From positions 1 through 6,179 of the forward strand of contig JAJRSP010000171.1 in the NCBI GenBank assembly GCA_024278775.1: 6,179 bases of DNA, given 5' to 3'. The position numbers and the translations under genes are program-made. Within the stretch, counting starts at the first letter, position 1. Every line of letters begins with the position of its first letter. This document shows, piece after piece, positions 1 to 6,100 of this stretch. The DNA is from Planctomycetota bacterium (lineage in GTDB: Bacteria > Planctomycetota > Phycisphaerae > UBA1845). Under the pieces are notes generated by a model. It did not search any database and was not told where the DNA came from. It saw only the letters and a program-made list of their open reading frames with translations.

Positions 1-315
1 CCTCTGACACGCCGGTTTTTTCATGGGGGAAAGGGGGTTTTGTGCGCACGCCCACCCCTCCTGGGGCACAAGTCCGTCCCCGCGGCATCGAATCGTCGGT
101 CAGAGATTGTCACAACCAAGCAATGAATAATGCGGGATAGGACTCGAAATGCGTACGGATCTCCTGTTGCGGCTTCGATTGCGAAGGCTCTTGCGCGCAA
201 AGTGAAAAGCCCGTACGCCAAGGCACTTCAAGACAAAGCCCGACAGACGATCGGCGCTCGCCACTGGATTCCGTCGCTCATCGCCGCCGAGACCCCGATA
301 CCGGCCCAGCGCTAG

Positions 316-828
316 CACAACGATTCCAACGAAGCGATTCGGCGAGACGTCGATCTCGAGGCCACGATTGCCCCGCCGATTCCGAACGTTCGGGTTTATT
401 TCCGCGTGTTTGACGTGGATGATCCGTTTGACCAGCTTCATGGGCCGGATGCGGTCAATAATCCGGGGGCGAACCCGGCCAGCGTGATTGCCAACGTGAA
501 TCTTATCGACAATGATCTGGTAGGCTGTGTTGGTAGTATTTGTGACAATAGAGGGACGACCACCGGCTTGGGCAATAGCTCGGCCGTTACCGACGCGAAC
601 GGGGAGGCCAGGATCACGATCACAGTCAGTATGCAACCCGGCGACAACTACCGTGCGGCCGCCAGCGTGATCAGCGAGGCCGTCCAGACCCAGATCGACC
701 AAACCGACGCCGACGCGCTCAGCGTGCAGCAAGTGACCGTCTCGACCGATCCCGTCGTCATGGAGTACCGTGCCAACGGCGGCTTTATCCCATCCGAGGC
801 GTTGCGTTTCTTCGTGCTTCCCTCATAA
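316..828 (+). pseudogene. Remnant of a secreted Ig-like (Big/invasin-type) domain protein, C-terminal part
   Basis: The open frame runs from just after an in-frame TAG (313-315) to a TAA at 826-828. The only listed start is a GTG at 406, which has no purine-rich SD before it and falls inside what looks like a beta-strand (NVRVYFRVFDVDDP). Protein-like sequence already begins around 343-405 (DVDLEATIAPPIPNV), so 406 is unlikely to be a real start. The body shows a DVDDP turn, then TDANGEARITITVSMQPGDN, the TDANG + beta-strand + PGDN pattern of bacterial Ig-like domains in surface proteins. There is no signal peptide, sorting tag or N-terminal region. From memory, related planctomycete proteins are much longer and continue past this point. 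I read it as a decayed fragment. The alternative is a short hypothetical CDS at 406-828 (140 aa). The in-frame 61-codon ORF at 130-315 could be eroded upstream sequence but has no recognisable content. Confidence 0.5.
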
Positions 829-879
829 TCCCACCGGCTGGCGCGGAGGGCGTCGGCGTGACCGAGCCGTGCCGAACCC

Positions 880-897
880 GGGCTTCGCGAGAAGCCC
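880..897 (+). promoter_or_regulatory. Hairpin with GNRA tetraloop directly before the tal ribosome binding site
   Basis: GGGCTTC (880-886) pairs perfectly with GAAGCCC (891-897), closing a GCGA loop, a GNRA tetraloop. The stem ends one base before the SD of the transaldolase gene. There is no T-run after it, so it is not a standard intrinsic terminator. It could stabilise the 5' end of the mRNA, insulate the SD from upstream structure, or be fortuitous. The pairing is certain; a function is not. Confidence 0.4.
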
Positions 898-898
898 C

Positions 899-903
899 AA
901 GGA
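899..903 (+). promoter_or_regulatory. Shine-Dalgarno site of transaldolase
   Basis: AAGGA lies 9 nt before the GTG at 913. It supports that GTG as the start, as does the family-typical N-terminus that follows. Confidence 0.65.
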
Positions 904-912
904 ACCATCACC

Positions 913-2040
913 GTGAGCAATACAATCCGAACCCTGTTTGAGATGGGCCAGTCCATCTGGTGTGACAACATCAGCCGCGGCATGATCGACAACGGGACGC
1001 TTCAGCGGCTCATCCAATGGGGCGTCGTCGGAGTGACCTCCAACCCGACGATCTTTATGAAGGCCATCACGACCGGCCACGACTACGACGAGCGTTTCTC
1101 TGAGCTACTCGCGGACGGTGCGGATACGATGGCGGTGTATGAGGGGCTGGTGCTGCCCGACATCGCGGATGCGGCCGACATGCTCCGACCTGTCTACGAC
1201 GGCACGCATGGGATCGACGGCTACGTCAGCCTGGAAGTCAACCCGAAACTGGCCTTTGATACGGAGGGCACCATCGCCGAGGCACGCCGGCTGCATGCCG
1301 CGCTCGATCGGCCCAACGTCCTCATCAAAGTCCCCGCCACCGACGAAGGCATCCCCGCGATCGAAACGCTTATCGCCGAGGGTATCAGCGTGAATGTGAC
1401 CCTCATCTTCGCGATCGAATCGCATGAGAAGGCGATGGCCGCCTACCTCAACGGGCTACAGCGGTTTGTTCAGTCCGGCGGTGATCCGAGCAAGGTGGCC
1501 TCCGTGGCCTCGTTTTTCGTGAGCCGCGTGGACGGTGTCGTGGACAAGAAGCTGGAGGCGCTCCGGGCCAACGGTACGCCGGTGGATCACCTGCTCAGCA
1601 GGGCCGCCATCGCCAACGCCAGACTGGCCTATGAGCGATTCACACAGGTCTTTGACAACACCGATCCTTCGGGGGTATGGGCTACGCTGCAGCGTAGCGG
1701 TGCCCGAGTTCAACGGCCTCTCTGGGCGAGCACCAGCGTCAAAAACCCGGCTCACCCCAAAACAAAATATGTGGATGCGTTGGTGGGGCTCCACACGGTG
1801 AACACACTGCCACCGGCCACCATCGAGGAAGTACTGTCCGGCGGAGCAACCGAGGACATCATCATGGAAGGACGCGACGAAGCTCGGGCCCTGCTGGCCG
1901 AACTGGAAGGATTGGGCATCGTCCTAAAGGATGTGACCGATCAGTTGCTGCGAGACGGCGTCCGGTTGTTCGCAGCGTCGTTTGACGAACTCCTCGCCAA
2001 CATCGAGCAAAAACAACAGCGACTCCGGGCGGTCGGATAG
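913..2040 (+). CDS. tal: Transaldolase (mycobacterial-type, about 375 aa)
   Basis: Transaldolase moves a dihydroxyacetone unit from sedoheptulose 7-phosphate to glyceraldehyde 3-phosphate, giving erythrose 4-phosphate and fructose 6-phosphate, in the cytosolic non-oxidative pentose phosphate pathway. The 375-residue product spans the whole (beta/alpha)8 barrel. Visible motifs, in order: WCDNISR (16-22, catalytic Asp at 18), GVTSNPTIF (40-48), SLEVNP (106-111, conserved Glu 108), NVLIKVPATDEG (135-146, Schiff-base Lys 139), SVNVTLIF (159-166), ASFFVSRVD (199-207), and ARVQRPLWASTSVKNP (264-279). Length and motifs match the actinobacterial/mycobacterial Tal type rather than the E. coli TalB type or Tal-glucose-6-phosphate isomerase fusions. 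Start: GTG with AAGGA 9 nt upstream. All key residues are present, so it should be active. No pentose phosphate partner gene is in the window, and I see no clear promoter in the GC-rich 84 bases upstream. Confidence 0.96.
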   Translation: MSNTIRTLFEMGQSIWCDNISRGMIDNGTLQRLIQWGVVGVTSNPTIFMKAITTGHDYDERFSELLADGADTMAVYEGLVLPDIADAADMLRPVYDGTHGIDGYVSLEVNPKLAFDTEGTIAEARRLHAALDRPNVLIKVPATDEGIPAIETLIAEGISVNVTLIFAIESHEKAMAAYLNGLQRFVQSGGDPSKVASVASFFVSRVDGVVDKKLEALRANGTPVDHLLSRAAIANARLAYERFTQVFDNTDPSGVWATLQRSGARVQRPLWASTSVKNPAHPKTKYVDALVGLHTVNTLPPATIEEVLSGGATEDIIMEGRDEARALLAELEGLGIVLKDVTDQLLRDGVRLFAASFDELLANIEQKQQRLRAVG

Positions 2041-2110
2041 CCGCCTGACGATGAGCGAACCGAGAAGGAAAAGCGTGCGAGCCGCCAATGCGTGAGCGTA
2101 CCATCCTTGG

Positions 2111-2151
2111 AAAGCGAAAAGGCCGGTCCGAGGGCAACCCCGAGCCGGCCT
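2111..2151 (-). terminator. Intrinsic terminator of the PEP-CTERM gene, in the convergent gap
   Basis: AGGCCGG (2120-2126) pairs with CCGGCCT (2145-2151), and an inner GGG/CCC stem (2132-2134 with 2138-2140) extends the hairpin. Read on the minus strand, the stem is followed by TTTTCGCTTT, and it begins about 30 nt past the TAA of the PEP-CTERM gene. On the plus strand no T-run follows, so any effect on transaldolase transcripts would be weaker. Confidence 0.65.
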
Positions 2152-2181
2152 CGATCGTTATACTCAGACGAGAGTCCAGGT

Positions 2182-2781
2182 TTAGACTTTTCGGCGACGC
2201 CGAGTCATAGCAAAAGCCCCGATCGCCAGGAGCGAAAGCGTAGCCGGCTCGGGCACCACAACACCACGAAGCGTAAAGGAATCAAAACTTCCCTCACCAC
2301 CCTGTGCGTCGTCAATAATCACAAGACGCCAATCACTCGTACCAGTGTTGGTGAAATCGCCCAGAGCACCCGGACCCAAGGGAACGTAGCTCTGGCCGGA
2401 CGCGAAGCCCTGGGATCCGATCGGAAGTGCATTAGGGCCCTTGTCACTGAAGACAAGGTTCGCACCTACCAACGCCTGCTGATCGCCGTTGTCGTCGATG
2501 ATCTCGATGCCGTTTCCAAATGGGTCAAGCAGGAAGATGTTGAGGTCCATCGGTGACGGATGCGTCAGGCCGACGATTTCCAACTCGATGTAGTCAAAGT
2601 CCAAACCACCATGACCAGCCGCCACCGGATCGGCCGTAAACCACTGCACGGAGAAGTCGCCAATGGTACCGCCGCCACCGCTGCCAAACTCAAAATCAAA
2701 CTGTGCGGGGTTGGCCAATGCAGGCGACGCCAGCGCGAAACACACTGCGACTACCCCCGTTGCGAAGAATTTACGAAACAC
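2182..2781 (-). CDS. Secreted PEP-CTERM protein with P-domain-like beta fold
   Basis: An exported protein of about 199 aa with an exosortase sorting tag. Numbering here follows the longest ORF, which starts at ATG 2799 (205 aa). The signal peptide has basic RK at 9-10, a hydrophobic core FFATGVVAVCFALA, and a likely ALA|NP cleavage after 29. The mature part has a long acidic region, then MDLNIFLLDPFGNG (84-97) and TGTSDWRLVIIDDAQGGEG (152-170). Both resemble the jelly-roll P domain of proprotein convertases, which also occurs in bacterial surface proteins. The C-terminus is a textbook tag: VVVPEPATLS, a short membrane segment, then RRRRK. By family knowledge an exosortase recognises PEP and cleaves during export. 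I prefer GTG 2781 as start because GGAGG sits 6 nt before it, inside the longer ORF; the ATGATG at 2794-2799 has no good SD. The protein's specific role is unknown. Confidence 0.88.
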   Translation of the reverse strand: MFRKFFATGVVAVCFALASPALANPAQFDFEFGSGGGGTIGDFSVQWFTADPVAAGHGGLDFDYIELEIVGLTHPSPMDLNIFLLDPFGNGIEIIDDNGDQQALVGANLVFSDKGPNALPIGSQGFASGQSYVPLGPGALGDFTNTGTSDWRLVIIDDAQGGEGSFDSFTLRGVVVPEPATLSLLAIGAFAMTRRRRKV

Positions 2782-2787
2782 TTCCAA

Positions 2788-2792
2788 CCTCC
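2788..2792 (-). promoter_or_regulatory. Shine-Dalgarno site deciding a GTG start at 2781
   Basis: Read on the minus strand, GGAGG (within GGGGAGG) is followed by TTGGAA and then GTG at 2781-2779: a strong SD with 6 nt spacing. It lies 3' of the tandem ATGs at 2794-2799, so it cannot serve them. Confidence 0.6.
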
Positions 2793-2799
2793 CCATCAT

Positions 2800-3161
2800 T
2801 CACTCTGCGAATCACCCGCCGCGATGAATCCTCTCAAACGCCCCAACGCGGCCCGTGAGAAACCAGCGCTCACGCCGGTCCGCAACACTCACCGCTCGCC
2901 GTAGTATAGGCCGAATCCCACCCAGCATCAAGCACCCACAAACATATCAGAGGAAAAAATCTCTTCTCAGCCCAAATAGCCGATATTCCCGGACCGAACC
3001 GGCAATAATAAGGACTCGCAAAGCTGCACGCGGAAAAAAACCGCCATCAGGCACCAACCAAGTCAGGTACTTCGGAAACATAGTCCTATAATCAACCCAA
3101 CGAGCCACCCGCCACGCCCCGCGAAAGGCCATGAGCCTTGGGCTCCACCCCGTCGAGGCAC
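2800..3161. other. Intergenic region between the two minus-strand surface-protein genes
   Basis: No credible gene in 362 bases. From right to left: a small hairpin whose arms are 3155-3159 and 3166-3170 overlaps the TAG of the repeat-protein gene, and GAGCC/GGCTC (3133-3137 with 3141-3145) forms a second. Both lack a proper T-run, so they are weak terminator candidates. Around 3030-3044, GCGG and CCGC flank seven A residues (T on the minus strand), giving a short stem with a T-rich loop. The stretch at about 2930-3090 is more AT-rich than the coding DNA around it. The candidate promoter at 2903-2931 lies near the left part. Short forward ORFs here have atypical K/R/S/P-rich products and no SD. 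Confidence 0.6.
2903..2931 (-). promoter_or_regulatory. Sigma70-like promoter of the PEP-CTERM gene
   Basis: On the minus strand TTGATG (2931-2926) is followed after exactly 17 nt by TATACT (2908-2903), each one mismatch from TTGACA and TATAAT respectively... the -35 differs in its last two bases (ATG for ACA apart from the shared TTGA-). Transcription would begin near 2896, giving a leader of roughly 115 nt to the GTG start. It was found by eye and planctomycete promoters are poorly defined, so this is a candidate. Confidence 0.45.
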
Positions 3162-6100
3162 CTACGCCTCCAACCCGCTGCGCCGGCCGAAGTACAGCTT
3201 CGCCGAAACCAGCAGCAACAACGTCAGGATGACCAGCCCCCACTCCGACACCGTCGGGATGGGCGTGCCGGAGCAGGTATCGTCGATCCCATCTCCGTCG
3301 TTATCTCCCAGGCACATCACACCGGTTCCGACAAAGGAGGTGCTGTTGGCCAGCGCGTCACACTCCGTCTGGGTCAGGCGTTCACAAGTGCCGTCGTCCT
3401 GACAACAGGCACCGCACTGGTCCGTGTGGACGCAGATGCCGACCTCGCACGTGTCAACCGTACAGGAATCGGCATCGGCGCACTGAGCGTCAGTGAAGCA
3501 CTCGACGCAGGTACCGAGGTTCTCATCGCAGCTCAATCCCGTGCCCGCACACGGATCCCCGGAGTGGGCACAGAGGTCTCCGAAGCAAAGCTCGATACCG
3601 TTACAGAATACGCCGTCGTCAGCACAGGCCGTGCCGTCCGGCTGCCCCTGGTCGGCCGGGCAGAGTGCGTCCGCTCCGGTGCAGAACTCCGCAGCGTCAC
3701 AGTCATTCGCCGCGGCACGACAGACCTGCGTATCGGGTAGGAAATTGGAATCACACACACCCGCCCCGTCACACACATCAGCGAGATCGCAAGCGCCCTC
3801 CGGCGTTTGGTTCCCACAAGCCACACCCGCGGGTTCGTTGGGGTGATCGCAGAGGCCTTCCACGCAGACGTCCATCGTACATTCCAGACCATCCGGGGTA
3901 CACGGCGTTCCGGCCAGCGAGTCCGGGTGCGTGCATACCCCTACGCTGCAAAGGTCGTCCGTGCATTCGTTGCCATCGTCAGTACAGGCGATCCCGTCCA
4001 CATTTGGATGGGCACATATCCCGGACTGACACGCGTCAGCGGTACACTCGTTACCGTCATCCGTACAGACCATCCCCTCATTGATGGGCTGAGTGACGCA
4101 AAGCCCGGTGACGGGATTGCAAGCAAACACGGCGCATTCCGAGGCCGGGTTGCATGTAACCAGGTCGGTCACACAAACACCGGCCTGGCAGGTGTCTATC
4201 GTACAGAAATCTCCGTCCGACTCGCAGTTGTTGGTGTCATCATTCGTGAACACACAGCCGGAGATGGTGTCGCAAGAGTCATCCGTGCAGAAATTGCCAT
4301 CGTCACAGAACAACGCGGCCCCCGGCTGACAATCGTTTATCAGGTCGCAGGTCTCAAACCCATTGCATACGTTGTTGTCGTCGCAGAACGTGTCGTTCGG
4401 CGTGTACACACAACCATTCACGACATCGCACGTATCCATCGTGCAGGCGACGCCATCATCGCAGACCAACGCCACACCGGACACGCACCCGACCGCAGGG
4501 TCACACGTCTCGATGCCGTTGCACACGTTTCCGTCGTCGCAAGTGAGCGGCGTTCCCGCCACACACCCGTTGATGGGATCACAGGTTTCCACGCCGTTGC
4601 AAGCGTTGCCGTCATCACAAACGAGTGGTGTCCCGGGTAGGCACCCGGTGGCCGGATCACAGGTTTCCGTCCCCGTACAGACGTTGTTATCGCCACAGAC
4701 CAACGGCGTGCCCGACTGGCAGCCGTTGACCGGGTCACACGTCTCGATGCCGTTGCAGGCGTTGGCGTCATCGCACACCAGCGGCGTACCCGACAAGCAG
4801 CCATTGACCGGGTCACACGTCTCCGTGCCAGTGCAGACGTTCCCATCGCCGCAGACGAGCGGCGTACCGGGCACACAACCGGTAGCCGGGTCGCACGTCT
4901 CGATCCCGGTGCATACACTCCCGTCGTCACACACCAGGGGCGTTCCCGCCAGGCAACCCACCATCGGATCACACGTCTCCACGCCGTTGCAGGCATTGGC
5001 ATCGTCGCATACCAGCGGCACACCGCTCAGGCAGCCGTTGGTTGGATCACAGGTTTCCGTTCCGGTACAGACATTGCCATCGTCACAAACAAGCGGAGTA
5101 CCGGGCAGACACCCCACGTCGGGATCACAGGTTTCAAGGCCGGTACAGATATCGCCGTCATCACAGACGAGTGGCGTGCCGGGTACACAGCCCACGTTGG
5201 GGTCGCACGTCTCCAGCCCGTTGCAAGCGTCGCCGTCATTACAAGCGAGGGGCGTACCGGGAAGGCACCCGTTGACCGGATCACACGTTTCGAGGCCGTT
5301 GCACACGTTATTGTCATCGCAGGTTAGCGGTGTGCCCGCGGTACATCCCGCTATCGGATCACAGGTTTCCAAACCGTCACAGACCGTACCATTATCGCAA
5401 ACCAGCGGTGTACCGCCTTGGCATCCGCTCAGCGGATCGCACGTTTCCAACCCGTCACACACATTCGAGTTATCACACACAAGCGGCGTGCCGGGCACGC
5501 AGCCATTGATCGGGTCACAGGTTTCACCGCCGTTGCACACGTCGTTGTCATCGCAGGAAAGCGGCGTACCCGGCTGGCAACCGGTTACCGGATCGCAAGT
5601 TTCCGAGCCATCACACACATCGCCATTATCACACACGAGAACGACCCCCGACTGACAACCAGCGATCGGATCACACGTCTCTAACCCGTTGCATACATTG
5701 CCGTCATCACAAGTGAGCGGCACGCCCGGCTGACAACCGTTGACGATATCGCAACTTTCCAGTCCGTTGCAGACGTTGCCGTCATCACACACGAGCGGCG
5801 TGCCGGGCTGACACCCGGCGGTCGGATCACAAACTTCGTTACCGTTGCAGACGTTGCCGTCATCACAAACCAAGGGCGTCGCGCCGGGCTGGCATCCCAA
5901 CGTCGGGTCACAGCTCTCCAGACCATCGCAGACGTTCCCGTTGTCGCACACCAGCGTCGTGCCCGCCTGACAACCCAACTGCGCGTCGCAGGTTTCCACA
6001 CCATTGCAGACGTTGCCGTCATCACAAACGAGCGCCGTGCCCGGCTGGCAGAACCCGTTGACATCACACGTGGCGATACCGTTACACACGTTGTTGTCCT

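Noticed and set aside
11..20. GCCGG followed by a T-run, like the tail of a terminator
   Set aside because: The upstream arm would lie outside the window, so a hairpin cannot be verified.
130..315. 61-codon plus-strand ORF as an independent small gene
   Set aside because: No SD, no recognisable motif, and a K/R/A-rich product. It is in frame with the Ig-like remnant and ends at its TAG, so it is at best eroded upstream sequence.
382..393. Perfect 12-bp palindrome CCGAACGTTCGG
   Set aside because: It lies inside the former coding sequence (PNVR), has no promoter or second copy nearby, and is plausible by chance.
100..732. 210-codon minus-strand ORF
   Set aside because: It lies opposite the Ig-like remnant, whose forward translation has clear domain-like strands (TDANGEARITITV). 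The minus product is Arg/Gly/Val-rich with no motif and no SD.
2092..2904. Plus-strand ORFs at 2092-2556 and 2560-2904
   Set aside because: Mostly antisense to the PEP-CTERM gene, which has a signal peptide, sorting tag, SD, promoter and terminator on the minus strand.
3138..4640. Plus-strand ORFs (3138-3740 and 3807-4640)
   Set aside because: Both lie opposite the strongly supported Cys-rich gene and encode low-complexity sequence without recognisable domains.
4363..5655. 430-codon plus-strand ORF with repeats such as GSHVS and SSQTSGVP
   Set aside because: It is the antisense of the Cys-repeat array. Because the unit is 78 bp, a multiple of three, an antisense frame free of stops in one unit stays open in all. 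No signal peptide, SD or known domain; its repeat periodicity is inherited from the real gene.
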